Shown: one piece after another, positions 26,976 to 35,880 of the stretch | Position numbering within the stretch: position 1 is the first letter of the stretch | Layout: each line of letters opens with the position of its first letter | Assembly (NCBI GenBank): GCA_964435775.1 | Contig: CAYTAP010000001.1 | Span: 11,456 to 75,455, forward strand | Reading direction: 5' to 3' | DNA from: CAYTAP01 sp964435775 | GTDB taxonomy: Bacteria; Planctomycetota; Phycisphaerae; Tepidisphaerales; Tepidisphaeraceae | DNA: 64,000 nucleotides | Translations under genes and position numbers: made by a program | The notes under the pieces: model-generated | What the model was told of the DNA's origin: nothing | The model's database searches: none | Seen by the model: only the letters and a program-made list of their open reading frames with translations

Positions 26976-27869
26976 TCAGATGCCAATGGATCGGAGATAC
27001 TTTCTACTGATCGTCAGCGACTCCAGCGCCGTGGGCTTGGTCGTCACATCAATCTCGGCAAATGTCCAACCTGCGTAACCGTGCGCCTCGAGCAGTTTGA
27101 ACACGGCCGGGAAATCGATGAAGCCTTCGCCCAACTCCGCGAAGATTCCATTTTTTGAATAGGTGTCGTAGCCCCACTGTTCCTCCCTGCCTCGCGCGAG
27201 AACCGTTGGATTGATGTCCTTCAGGTGCATCGTTCTGATGCGCGGGGCATAACTCTTCACAAAATCCACGACATCGACGCCGCCCCATGCCAGATGGCCG
27301 AGATCCGGACCCCAAAAGACGGACCTGGCATCGAGCAGCGAGAAAAGGCGGTCGATCTCCTCGCGTGTCTCGATGAACGTGCCCACATGATTGTGGTAGC
27401 AGGCATGAACGCCCAGCGCGAGCATCGCCGCGCCCACCTCATTGAGCGAATCGGCGAAATATTTGAATTGATCGTCTGACAACGCGTCGGCAGGCGTGAC
27501 GCGCCCGGCGATTTCCTTCCGCGTTTTCCCCGATGGGGCGGGCGCATCAAATCCACCGGCCGACACGTAGAGTTCTGTCAATCCGAGATCGCGCGCGTAG
27601 GCCGCATGCGCATTGGCCGATTCGAGAATTCGATTTCGTTCCTCAGGCTTCCAGAAATCGGCGCCGAGATAACCTGGCGCGGGCTTCAAGCTATGACGGG
27701 CATAGAGCGCGATGGCTTGCGCCGGCGTGCGATGGCTGTTCAATCCGGCGAAAGCGCCTTCATACCCAGCCTCGGCGATTTGCGAGAGGATCCCCTCCTC
27801 GGTCCATTGCTCAGCCTTTCGGAATTGTCCCCAGGTGATTTGCGAACCGGCGACTGGAATCGATGGCAT
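26976..27869 (-). CDS. sugar phosphate isomerase/epimerase (xylose-isomerase-like TIM barrel)
   Basis: 297 residues. Begins VAGSQITWGQFRK, like IolE/inosose dehydratase-type proteins, with metal-ligand strands recognisable as ACYHNHVGTFIETREE (His, Glu), FWGPDLGHLAWGGVD (Asp, His), RTMHLKDINPTVL and WTFAEIDVT (C-terminal Glu). It is likely to act with the oxidoreductase encoded just downstream (25812). An inositol-pathway role is plausible from the N-terminus but not shown. The spacing to the next gene upstream (galE end at 27967) is about 97 bases. Confidence 0.85.
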   Translation of the reverse strand: MPSIPVAGSQITWGQFRKAEQWTEEGILSQIAEAGYEGAFAGLNSHRTPAQAIALYARHSLKPAPGYLGADFWKPEERNRILESANAHAAYARDLGLTELYVSAGGFDAPAPSGKTRKEIAGRVTPADALSDDQFKYFADSLNEVGAAMLALGVHACYHNHVGTFIETREEIDRLFSLLDARSVFWGPDLGHLAWGGVDVVDFVKSYAPRIRTMHLKDINPTVLARGREEQWGYDTYSKNGIFAELGEGFIDFPAVFKLLEAHGYAGWTFAEIDVTTKPTALESLTISRKYLRSIGI

Positions 27870-27966
27870 GTGGCGAAACTCCCGACGATTGTTGTGCCTT
27901 CAGCCTAGCGACCCCACATGCCGACGCAATAGGCGGCCACGGCATTTGGCTGATGCGCCCGCATCA

Positions 27967-28962
27967 TCACGCATCTCCGTATCCCTTGGGATGTTTGCTG
28001 AACCAATTCCATGCGGATCGGATGATCGATTCGGGATCCTTGTGTTTGGCCTCCCATCCGAGCGTTTGCTTCGCCGACGAGGGATCGGCATAGAGCGCCA
28101 CGGCATCGCCGGCGCGGCGCGGGCCAAACTCCACGGGAACTTTTTTCCCCGTCACCTTCTCAGTGGCGGCGATAATTTCCTTCACGCTGAACCCCCGCCC
28201 GGTGCCCAGGTTCAGGTGCATCGCCTTGCCCGCTTCGAGCTTTTGCATCGCCAGAATGTGCGCGTCGGCCAGGTCTTCCACATGAATGTAATCGCGGACG
28301 TTGGTGCCGTCGGGCGTGGGATAGTCCGTTCCAAAGACCGTCAGCTTCGGACGCAACCCGAGGATCGCCTGCAGGATGACGGGGATCAGATGCGTCTCGG
28401 GGTCATGATCCTCCCCGATCGCGCCGTCGAGCGCGCAGCCCGACGCGTTGAAGTAGCGCAGCGCCGCGAATGAAAAGCTTTTGTTCGCCGTCAAATTATC
28501 AGCGAGCACTTGCTCGACCATCAACTTCGAGCGCCCATACGGGCTGACCGGCTTTTGTTTTTCATTTTCGGTGATCGGGACACGATCTGGATCGCCGTAA
28601 GTGGCGCAGGTGCTGGAGAAGACGAAGCGGTTGACGCCGGCCTGGGCCATCGTTTCCAGAACGGACACGGTCGTCGCCACGTTGTTGTCGTAATACATGA
28701 GCGGCTTTTCAACGGATTCGCCAACATAGGCGTAGGCCGCGAAGTGCATGACGCATTCGATCTTTCGCTCGCGCAGCGTCTTGAGAAGTACTTCCTTGTC
28801 GCGCAAATCAGCGACGATGAGAGGAACCTGCAAAATGTCGGCCGGTTCCCGGTGCCCGCGCGAGAGGTTGTCATAAATGACCACCTGATGTCCGGCCTCC
28901 TTGAGGCGTTTGACCGTGTGCGAACCGATGTATCCCGCGCCGCCCGCGACAAGTACGTTCAT
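27967..28962 (-). CDS. galE: UDP-glucose 4-epimerase
   Basis: 331 residues, normal GalE length. N-terminal NAD-binding VLVAGGAGYIGSHTV, then YDNLSRGHRE, HFAAYAYVGESVEKP, SSTCATYGDP, and the catalytic Tyr-Lys pair in SPYGRSKLMVEQVL near residue 141. The C-terminal half has YFNASGCALDGAIGE, DGTNVRDYIHVEDLADAH and LNLGTGRGFSVKE. It interconverts UDP-glucose and UDP-galactose for envelope polysaccharide synthesis. Monocistronic in appearance; the next upstream gene on this strand starts beyond 29040. Confidence 0.96.
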   Translation of the reverse strand: MNVLVAGGAGYIGSHTVKRLKEAGHQVVIYDNLSRGHREPADILQVPLIVADLRDKEVLLKTLRERKIECVMHFAAYAYVGESVEKPLMYYDNNVATTVSVLETMAQAGVNRFVFSSTCATYGDPDRVPITENEKQKPVSPYGRSKLMVEQVLADNLTANKSFSFAALRYFNASGCALDGAIGEDHDPETHLIPVILQAILGLRPKLTVFGTDYPTPDGTNVRDYIHVEDLADAHILAMQKLEAGKAMHLNLGTGRGFSVKEIIAATEKVTGKKVPVEFGPRRAGDAVALYADPSSAKQTLGWEAKHKDPESIIRSAWNWFSKHPKGYGDA

Positions 28963-29039
28963 CTCAATGTGCTCCTGGGTGTTTGTGGCATTCCGATGAC
29001 TGGCAGTATAAACGACACGTCAGCCGACGTGAACATCGA

Positions 29040-29861
29040 TTAGCGTGTTTCAAGGACCGCGATGATCTTCGTGAGACCCCGCTCCCTGGCGTGGTCCAAC
29101 GCCGTCCTGCCCTGCTCATCCACGGCCAGTGGATCGGCGCCCGCGTCGATCAATCGCCGCGTCACCTCGCTGCAATCATCCTTCTGACGCGCATTCATGA
29201 TGAGCGGCGTGACGCTGAACAAGGCGGACTCCCGCCTGATATTGCGGCTGTTCACGTCCGCGCCCCGCGACAAAAGAAGATCGACCACCTCGGGCGCGTG
29301 TTCGCTGGCCCAGTGCAGGGGCTTGCCGCCATAGCCGTTGATTTCATCAGCCTCGATGTCGGCGCCGGCATCGAGCAGCATTGTAACGATTCCGGCATGA
29401 TTGTTGTGTGAAGACCAGTGGAGCGGTGTGTCTCCAAGCAGGCCGCGCTGATGCACCGAGAGGGGGTCGCGCTCGATGTGTTGGCGCACGATGGAGGCCC
29501 ATCCTTGCCGTGCCGCCAGATGGATCGTGACGCCCAATCCGTTGGTGCCGTCTGCCTTCGCGGGGATATCCTGAAGAAAATAGTTCACAACATCCCCATG
29601 CCCATTCCATGCGGCATACATCACCGCCGGATAGCTGTTCATGGGATTCGTATAGACTTCCGCGCCGCGTTCGACAAGGAGCCGGCAGAGTTCCAGGCGC
29701 CCCCTTCCGGCCGCATACGCGAGCGGCCGATTGTCATACACGGCGGCGTCAAGGTGCCAAACATTGGCCAAGCCCGCGTCGGCCTCGAGCAATGCCCGCG
29801 CCGCCGGGACATCACCGGCTTCGATTGCGACGAAAATCCGCTGCGTGGTTTGATCCGCCAT
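29040..29861 (-). CDS. ankyrin-repeat protein
   Basis: 273 residues made almost entirely of ankyrin repeats, about seven: DVPAARALLEADAGLANVWH, RPLAYAAGRGRLELCRLLV, YAAWNGHGDVVNYFL, DTPLHWSSHNNHAGIVTMLL, GKPLHWASEHAPEVVDLLL, and a last one ending GRTALDHARERGLTKIIAV. No signal peptide or membrane segment, so a cytoplasmic protein-binding role is likely. It is followed 18 bases downstream... on the template order by the end of xseA at 31481-29880 lying upstream, so the two minus-strand genes may share a transcript. Confidence 0.9.
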   Translation of the reverse strand: MADQTTQRIFVAIEAGDVPAARALLEADAGLANVWHLDAAVYDNRPLAYAAGRGRLELCRLLVERGAEVYTNPMNSYPAVMYAAWNGHGDVVNYFLQDIPAKADGTNGLGVTIHLAARQGWASIVRQHIERDPLSVHQRGLLGDTPLHWSSHNNHAGIVTMLLDAGADIEADEINGYGGKPLHWASEHAPEVVDLLLSRGADVNSRNIRRESALFSVTPLIMNARQKDDCSEVTRRLIDAGADPLAVDEQGRTALDHARERGLTKIIAVLETR

Positions 29862-29879
29862 GACACCTCCCAGGCTCGG

Positions 29880-31481
29880 TCAATCAAAGAGGTTCAATTG
29901 ACTGGAATCCTCGGCCGTCGATTCAACTTCCCCATCGGCGAATCGCGTCGTCAGGCGATCCCCAGGTTTAACCGACAGCGACGATCGCACAATCACGCCG
30001 CCTTTCTTCAATCGTGTGATCGTGTACCCGCGCTGCAACACCTGCTGCGGACCCAATGCCCTCAACTGCCGCTCCATCGCAGACAATTGACTGATCCGCG
30101 CCCGCTGTTGTCGAACGATGTCGTGGTTCAAGCGGTGCTGCAACGTCGCGAGGCGATCCTCATGGCGTCGCACGAGGTGATGGGGATTTCGCTCGGCCAA
30201 TTCCCCAGCCAGCGAGTTGAGATGCGCGTTGCGGCTCCGAATGGCCAGCGCCGCCGCTCGTTCCAGACGCTGACCCAGCGCATGCACGCTTTCACGGCCA
30301 CGCGCGAGAACCGCGCCGGGGCGATGGCGTTCCAACCGTTCGGCCAGTTGCGCCAGGCGGCGCTGGGGAGCGCGGACGGCATTGTACGCTGCAATCACAA
30401 GCCCGCGCTGGCGATCATCAAGCCGCTGACGGAGACGGTTGATCTGTTCGACTGGACGACGGAAGAACTCATCTCGTTCAACCGCCCGCAGTCGCTGTGC
30501 CGATTCCTGAAATGTTGTCCGCAGCGCTCTACCCAGTCGCCCCATCTGCGCCGCGAGCGCATCGCGGGCCGTTCGCCAATGCTCGACGGCAACCTGCGCC
30601 GCTTCGGTGGGTGTGTGCGCGTGGTAATCGGCGACCAGATCCGCGATCGACACATCAACCTCGTGTCCGATGCCCGTGATGATTGGGATGGGACATGCCG
30701 CGACCGCCCGCGCCACGACCTCCTCATTGAATGCCCACAAATCCTCGAGCGATCCGCCGCCCCGGCCAAGCAGGATGAGGTCAAATTGATCCTGCGTCTT
30801 TTCATCACCCCGCTGCATCGATCCACCAATGCAATAGAGCGCCTCGGCGATCGCCGCCGCCGCTCCGTCCCCCTGCACCGGGCAATGAAACAGGGACAGC
30901 TTCAGCCAAGGATAGCCGCTCAGCACCTTCAGCATGTCCTGATATCCGGCCGCGCTGCGGCTGGTCACCATCGCAATGGAGAGCGGATATTTCGGAAGCG
31001 GCTTCTTTCGCGTCGGATCAAACAGCCCCTCGGCTTCGAGTTTCATCCGCAATTGCGCGAATGCCAGTTCGAGCGCGCCTTTGCCCAGGGGCGTCAGACG
31101 CGTCACATAGAGCTGATACTTCCCCCGCGCCCCATAGGCCTTGACGCTCCCGGTCGCGAGGACTTCGACGCCATCGCCGGGTTCAAATGGCATCCGGGCG
31201 GAATCCGACTTCCACATCACGCAGTCGATGGTGTTCTTTCCATCCTTCAACGTGAAATAGACGTTGCCCGACGGGCCGTGCAGCTTGTAGTTGCTGATTT
31301 CCCCCTGCACGGTGAGAACTGGAGGCAACTGACTTTTCAGCGCCTTGTCAATCAGTGCGGTTAATTGCGTGACGCTCAGCGCGCTGCCGGCGGCTTGCGC
31401 ATCACCCGACGCCGCCGCGCCCCTGGCCGGGCGGCGGGCTGTTTCATGGAGCGATTGTTTGACATCGAAGAACTTGGCCAT
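29880..31481 (-). CDS. xseA: exodeoxyribonuclease VII large subunit
   Basis: 533 residues, slightly longer than E. coli XseA because of an extended N-terminus and a longer helical region. OB-fold nucleic-acid-binding domain (SALSVTQLTALIDKALKSQL, VQGEISNYKLHGPSGNVYFT), then the catalytic domain with IAMVTSRSAAGYQDML, LILLGRGGGSLEDLWAFNEE and TGIGHEVDVSIADLVADY, then a long coiled coil, then a C-terminal VLQRGYTITR motif. It degrades single-stranded DNA with the small subunit XseB, which is encoded about 29 kb away at 60671. The ATG at 31481 lies 26 bases after the purF stop, suggesting co-transcription with purF. Confidence 0.96.
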   Translation of the reverse strand: MAKFFDVKQSLHETARRPARGAAASGDAQAAGSALSVTQLTALIDKALKSQLPPVLTVQGEISNYKLHGPSGNVYFTLKDGKNTIDCVMWKSDSARMPFEPGDGVEVLATGSVKAYGARGKYQLYVTRLTPLGKGALELAFAQLRMKLEAEGLFDPTRKKPLPKYPLSIAMVTSRSAAGYQDMLKVLSGYPWLKLSLFHCPVQGDGAAAAIAEALYCIGGSMQRGDEKTQDQFDLILLGRGGGSLEDLWAFNEEVVARAVAACPIPIITGIGHEVDVSIADLVADYHAHTPTEAAQVAVEHWRTARDALAAQMGRLGRALRTTFQESAQRLRAVERDEFFRRPVEQINRLRQRLDDRQRGLVIAAYNAVRAPQRRLAQLAERLERHRPGAVLARGRESVHALGQRLERAAALAIRSRNAHLNSLAGELAERNPHHLVRRHEDRLATLQHRLNHDIVRQQRARISQLSAMERQLRALGPQQVLQRGYTITRLKKGGVIVRSSLSVKPGDRLTTRFADGEVESTAEDSSQLNLFD

Positions 31482-31507
31482 CGCTCATGGCATTATATCA
31501 GATGCTG

Positions 31508-32950
31508 TCAGAACATCTTGAGTTGGTCGCGTTCGAGGCTGAACTTGCTTTGCGGCTGATCGATCGGAATCTTGTATTCGCCCGACCAGCAGGCCGTGCA
31601 ATAGTGATCGGCGGGGAACTTGGCACACGACAGCATTCCTTCAAGGGACAGGTAAGCGAGGCTGTCCACTTCGAGGTAGTCGGCGATCTGCTGGACGGTG
31701 CGGTTGTGCGCGATCAATTCCTGCGTGGTGGGAAAATCAATTCCGTAAAAACAGGGATGAACGATCGGCGGGCAGGAGACACGAAGATGAATTTCCCTCG
31801 CGCCGGCGCGTCGGATGGCGCGCATTTTGGAGCGCGTGGTCGTTCCTCGCACCACCGAATCCTCGACGATGACGATCCGCTTGTTGTTCACGACATCGGG
31901 GATGATGTTCAACTTCATCGCCACGGCGCGATCGCGCTGCGCCTGGTTGGGCAAAATAAATGTCCGGCCGACAAAGCGGTTGGGGACGATCCCCTCCTCG
32001 AATGCGATGCCCGATTCCCTGGCGAAGCCAAGCGCGGCCGAGCGCCCGGAGTCGGGCATCGGCATGACCGAATCGGCCTCCACCGGCGCTTCCTGCGCCA
32101 ATCTCCGACCCAATGCCTGTCGAACCGTATGAACGGTTTGCCCGAATATTTTGCTGGCGGGGTTGGCGAAATAAACGTGTTCGAACATGCAGTGCGCCAG
32201 TTGCGGCGCGGGGGCGTCGAATTGCCGCGAGTGCAGTCCGTCATCATCAATGCGGATGATTTCACCCGGCGCGACGTCCCGTTCATAGGTCGCGTCGATG
32301 GCGTCGAAGGCGCACGTTTCGGATGCCACCACCCAATGTCCATCGGATGTTTTACCCAGGGACAGCGGGCGAATGCCCCACGGATCCCGGCACGCTTCCA
32401 GGCGATTGGGGAACAGGAAAACCAGGCTGTAGGCGCCTTGAAGATGACGCAGCACATGCGGGAGAGGGTCCTGCTTGTCCACATGCGTCGGCTTGGCCAG
32501 AAGATGAACGATGATTTCAGTGTCGGTGGTCGATTGGAAAATGTGGCCGTGTTCCTCGTACTGCCGCCGCAGGAGCCCGGCGTTGATCAAGTTGCCATTG
32601 TGGGCGATCGCCACGGGCCCCATCAGATATTCACGGAGCAGCGGCTGGGCGTTGCACAACTTGCTCGAGCCGGTCGTGGAATATCGAACATGGCCGATGG
32701 CCGCATGCCCGACGAGTTCCTCGCTCAACTGCCGCTGTGTGAAAACGTGCGACACCAGCCCCATCCTGGCATGTCCGCGCAGCGTCGTGCCATCGGAAAC
32801 GACGATGCCCGCCGATTCCTGCCCGCGATGTTGCTGCGCAAAAAGCCCCTGGTAGGTGATGCGGGCGGATTCCTTCGTCCCCCAGATTCCGAATACCCCG
32901 CACTTTTCCTTCTTTTCGTCATCATCCAACACATTGAGCGATACCGACAA
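31508..32950 (-). CDS. purF: amidophosphoribosyltransferase
   Basis: 480 residues. Catalyses the first committed step of purine synthesis, PRPP plus glutamine to phosphoribosylamine. N-terminal nucleophile is Cys17 (KEKCGVFGIWG), which implies removal of a 16-residue propeptide. Glutaminase features: HRGQESAGIVV, GHVRYSTTG, AHNGNLINA. The phosphoribosyltransferase domain carries the PRPP loop RIVIVEDSVVRGTTTRS near residue 360. The Cys-rich C-terminal part (AKFPADHYCTACWSGEY) suggests the iron-sulfur type. Upstream is a 285-base gap with no recognisable purine riboswitch; xseA follows 26 bases downstream. Confidence 0.96.
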   Translation of the reverse strand: MSVSLNVLDDDEKKEKCGVFGIWGTKESARITYQGLFAQQHRGQESAGIVVSDGTTLRGHARMGLVSHVFTQRQLSEELVGHAAIGHVRYSTTGSSKLCNAQPLLREYLMGPVAIAHNGNLINAGLLRRQYEEHGHIFQSTTDTEIIVHLLAKPTHVDKQDPLPHVLRHLQGAYSLVFLFPNRLEACRDPWGIRPLSLGKTSDGHWVVASETCAFDAIDATYERDVAPGEIIRIDDDGLHSRQFDAPAPQLAHCMFEHVYFANPASKIFGQTVHTVRQALGRRLAQEAPVEADSVMPMPDSGRSAALGFARESGIAFEEGIVPNRFVGRTFILPNQAQRDRAVAMKLNIIPDVVNNKRIVIVEDSVVRGTTTRSKMRAIRRAGAREIHLRVSCPPIVHPCFYGIDFPTTQELIAHNRTVQQIADYLEVDSLAYLSLEGMLSCAKFPADHYCTACWSGEYKIPIDQPQSKFSLERDQLKMF

Positions 32951-33235
32951 AGCAATCTCCGCGGTTGTAGGTTGGCGTCATGAATTACAGCAGTTTGGCG
33001 TCAAACGAATGCCACTTCAGGAAGGCTGCGGCCGGTCGGCCACATCAAGGTTGAAGTTTAGTACTGGCGTCCAACAGGGTCAAATATGCCCGGACATTCG
33101 AGGCAGCCAGTCCAAGTTGGAGGAAACCACCTCCCAGCGTCCCACTCATCACACCCCGCTCATACATTCGTTCATTTGCCCACACCCCCCATTGGCACTA
33201 AGGTAACATGGCATCAAGCCTTGCAGGCCGGATGG
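32951..33235. promoter_or_regulatory. divergent intergenic region, purF and DUF2752 gene
   Basis: 285 bases between divergent genes. I see no purine-riboswitch-like core, no tRNA and no clear repeat, only a short GCCGGTCGGCC inverted repeat near 33032. Promoters must be here, but I cannot identify them. Confidence 0.3.
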
Positions 33236-33724
33236 ATGATGACAAACCCCACGCCGATTATTTTTTCGCCGCGTTTTCACCCCAGCCGGCTGACGCCCTA
33301 CGTTCGGAGCTGGCTTGGTCTGTTGGCGGTCGGCTGCCTTGCGGCACTCGTCCTCGCCGCGATGATGACGCCCAATCCCACCGGTCTGGGTACGCACGAA
33401 TGGCTTGGCATGCGTGAATGCCAGTTTCTTGAAAACACCGGCATGCCATGCCCCAGTTGCGGGATGACGACAAGCTGGGCGTGGTTTGCGCGGGGCAATG
33501 TTGTCGCCAGCTTCTATATTCAGCCGATGGGGTTTGTGCTGGCATGCGGCGCGGCACTGACGGCGTGGATCGCCGGATACTGCGCGATCACCGGACGAAA
33601 TCCTTCGCCGCTCCTGCGGTTGATGCCGGCCAAGGGTATTCTGCTCTCTCTGCTGGCGCTCGCGGTGGCCGCATGGGTATGGAAAATATATATTCATTCG
33701 CACGGGTTGGATGGCTGGTCCTGA
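33236..33724 (+). CDS. DUF2752 membrane protein
   Basis: 162 residues from the first of two adjacent ATGs at 33236. Three hydrophobic segments. Between the first two lies the DUF2752 signature TGMPCPSCGMTTSWAWFARG with its C-P-x-C-G-x-T motif, followed by NVVASFYIQPMGFVLA. The family is widespread in Bacteroidetes and Planctomycetes and has no established function. It is followed after 55 bases by two lipoprotein genes in the same direction. Confidence 0.9.
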   Translation: MMTNPTPIIFSPRFHPSRLTPYVRSWLGLLAVGCLAALVLAAMMTPNPTGLGTHEWLGMRECQFLENTGMPCPSCGMTTSWAWFARGNVVASFYIQPMGFVLACGAALTAWIAGYCAITGRNPSPLLRLMPAKGILLSLLALAVAAWVWKIYIHSHGLDGWS

Positions 33725-33779
33725 CCCGGCGCTGTCGTCGCGGTCCCGAAGATTTGTGACAAACCGTGGGTGGCTCACC

Positions 33780-34439
33780 ATGACATACTTCCGTTGGACC
33801 GCATCATTGATCGTGTTGGCCGCCGCGCTGCTTGTGCCCGCCGGATGCAGTTGGCTCGGCTATGCGGCGTCGGCGATGCCGCAAACGGTTGAAGCGAAAT
33901 ACAAGGGCCTGCAAGGCCAAACCGTCGGCATCATGGTCTGGGCGGACCGGGGGTTGCGAATGGACTGGGGGTCCAAGCTGCAAATCGATCTGGCGAGCGC
34001 CGTGCAGAGCAAGCTCGTGGCGGCCGGCAACATTGACGATGACATCAAGGAGCTCAAGGGAACCACCTTTCCGCTGGATCCCCGTTCCATCGTCCGTTAT
34101 CAGCGGGGCCATCCCCAGATTGAAGGGATGAAACTAACGGATGTTGTACCCAAGTTCGGCGTCCAGCGCGTCATCTACATCGAAATCAACGACTTCCAGA
34201 CCCATGCCGCCGCGAGCGTGGATCTGTATCGCGGATCGGCCACCGCGAGCGTTCGCGTGCTGGAGATCACGGGCGACAAGGCGACCGTCGCGTACGCCGA
34301 GGACAACATCAAGGCGCTGTATCCCCCCAATGTGTCGACCGACGGCACGCCACGCGGGAGCGTGGCGGCGATGTATGTCGGCACGATCGACGTGCTGAGC
34401 ACCGAAATCGCCAAGCGATTTTTCACCCATGAAGAGTGA
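33780..34439 (+). CDS. lipoprotein of unknown function, paralogue A
   Basis: 219 residues from ATG 33780. Signal peptide with lipobox LVPAGC (Cys near residue 23), so probably an outer- or inner-membrane lipoprotein. The mature part has an alternating strand-helix pattern: GQTVGIMVWADRGLRMDWG, ASAVQSKLVAAG, GVQRVIYIEINDFQTH, SATASVRVLEITG. This resembles lipoproteins with a GNA1162/CsgG-like nucleotide-free alpha/beta fold, though I cannot name the family. The next gene encodes a protein of the same design starting 11 bases later. No catalytic motif is seen. Confidence 0.75.
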   Translation: MTYFRWTASLIVLAAALLVPAGCSWLGYAASAMPQTVEAKYKGLQGQTVGIMVWADRGLRMDWGSKLQIDLASAVQSKLVAAGNIDDDIKELKGTTFPLDPRSIVRYQRGHPQIEGMKLTDVVPKFGVQRVIYIEINDFQTHAAASVDLYRGSATASVRVLEITGDKATVAYAEDNIKALYPPNVSTDGTPRGSVAAMYVGTIDVLSTEIAKRFFTHEE

Positions 34440-34449
34440 TGATCACCCG

Positions 34450-35202
34450 ATGAACCCAACGCCACGTCCATCTTTCGAACATGCGCGAAGCGCATCGATA
34501 TCGTGGCGGAGGGCGGGTGGCGCGGCAGTGTCGCCGCTTGCCCGAATCGGACGGCTGCCGCTGGCGTTGTGCGTTCTGTGCTGCCTGTTGGCCTCGTGCG
34601 CGGTGCCCGGCGCGATTGTCTACAAGGTGTTCGGGCCCGACGCGATCAAACCGGAATACACCCCCCCGCCGACTGAACCGATCCTGATTTTTGCCGAAGA
34701 TTTTGAGAATCCATCGATCGCCACCTACGAGAGCGAGGAGATCACGCACGTCGTCGCGCAGGTTTTCAAGGAACGCAACGTCGCGCCGGTGATCGATCCG
34801 GAGAAACTCTCCAACCTGCTCAACCCCAGGCCAACGGCCGGCCAGACGCCGCCGAAGCCCACGTCGATCACGGAGCTCGGGCGTCAACTGGGCGCGGCGC
34901 GCGTCCTCTACATCGACATCGTGGACAACGCGATGGAATCCCTCGGGGGAACGCAGATGTTGCGGGGCACGTTGACGCTGCGTGTCCGAATGATTGATGT
35001 CGCCACCGGCAAAACGCTCTACCCCGCCAACTCCATCGCCGGAACCTACCTCAGCGCCCGCACGCCCTACACCGAAGTTCACGCCGGCGTCACGCCGCAA
35101 TCCCTTCGTCAAAAGCTGTGTACGGAATTGGGTCAGCGCATCGCCCGCCTGTTCTATCCTTACAAGCCCGATGAAGTGGACACGAGCGACGTGCAACCGT
35201 GA
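34450..35202 (+). CDS. lipoprotein of unknown function, paralogue B
   Basis: 250 residues from ATG 34450 (an ATG at 34429 would overlap the previous gene). A long basic N-terminus precedes the hydrophobic segment and lipobox LLASCA (Cys near residue 50), giving an unusually long n-region. The mature part parallels the preceding gene: PILIFAEDFENPSIATYE, EEITHVVAQVFKERNVAP, GAARVLYIDIVDNAMESLGG, LTLRVRMIDVATGK. The shared GxxRVxYIxI strand and similar length suggest ancient tandem duplication. It converges with the coiled-coil gene at 35260. Confidence 0.75.
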   Translation: MNPTPRPSFEHARSASISWRRAGGAAVSPLARIGRLPLALCVLCCLLASCAVPGAIVYKVFGPDAIKPEYTPPPTEPILIFAEDFENPSIATYESEEITHVVAQVFKERNVAPVIDPEKLSNLLNPRPTAGQTPPKPTSITELGRQLGAARVLYIDIVDNAMESLGGTQMLRGTLTLRVRMIDVATGKTLYPANSIAGTYLSARTPYTEVHAGVTPQSLRQKLCTELGQRIARLFYPYKPDEVDTSDVQP

Positions 35203-35259
35203 CTGTCCGGCATCATCGCACGCGCGGCCTGACATGGTGCGCGCGAAGCAAACGGATCG

Positions 35260-35865
35260 TCACAATTCCTTCTGCGCCCGTCGTCGGACCGCCGCGTCGG
35301 CATCCTCAAACGCTTGCTCCTGTTTGACTTCGCCGCGGTCCATGTTGCTCCAGATGTTCATCAATTCCTCCCCGGCGGCCGTCAAGCCCGCCCCGGCCAG
35401 CGCATCCTTGTCTGATTGATGACCCAGTTCCAAAATCTCATCAATCCGTTCCTGGTAAATCTCGCCGCTGACCGAATCATCCTCGATCCATTGGGAAATC
35501 CGCGTCACATCCTTGTTCGTCAGCTTCAGCCGTCCGAGCGCCCGCCCGCCTTCGTTGTTTTCCTTGACCATCCGCAGCCGCGAGACCGTCATCAATTCCT
35601 TGGTCCGCAAGTTGAGCTCCCTCGCCACCATCAACTGCTCCTGGGTCTGCCGCTCGAAATCCATCGCCAGGCTTTTGCGGAGTTCGACCACCTTCTGGCT
35701 CGCCCCCATCTGAAAGATTTTCTGCTTCCTCTCGCTAATCTCCCCCATCCGCTTGAACAGCTTGTCCCGCTGCTTGCCGATCAGGATTTCCTCCTTGCGG
35801 AGCGCCTGACGATCGAGATCACTGAGCGTCTTTTGGGTTCCGAAGATTTTATCGAATAGCGCCAT
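35260..35865 (-). CDS. helical/coiled-coil protein of unknown function
   Basis: 201 residues. Starts MALFDKIFGTQKTLSD. The first half is a long charged helix (LDRQALRKEEILIGKQRDKL, RMGEISERKQKIFQMG), the second a set of shorter helices (KLTNKDVTRISQWIEDDSV, YQERIDEILELGHQSD). No membrane segment, no enzyme motif. The ATG is 15 bases after the stop of the 494-residue protein gene at 35881, so the two are almost certainly co-transcribed and may form a complex. Last gene of the kinase-associated run read from right to left. Confidence 0.8.
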   Translation of the reverse strand: MALFDKIFGTQKTLSDLDRQALRKEEILIGKQRDKLFKRMGEISERKQKIFQMGASQKVVELRKSLAMDFERQTQEQLMVARELNLRTKELMTVSRLRMVKENNEGGRALGRLKLTNKDVTRISQWIEDDSVSGEIYQERIDEILELGHQSDKDALAGAGLTAAGEELMNIWSNMDRGEVKQEQAFEDADAAVRRRAQKEL

Positions 35866-35880
35866 GTGTTTTCAGTATCC

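Noticed and set aside
32951..33235. Purine riboswitch upstream of purF
   Set aside because: No conserved three-way-junction core sequence found on the minus strand.
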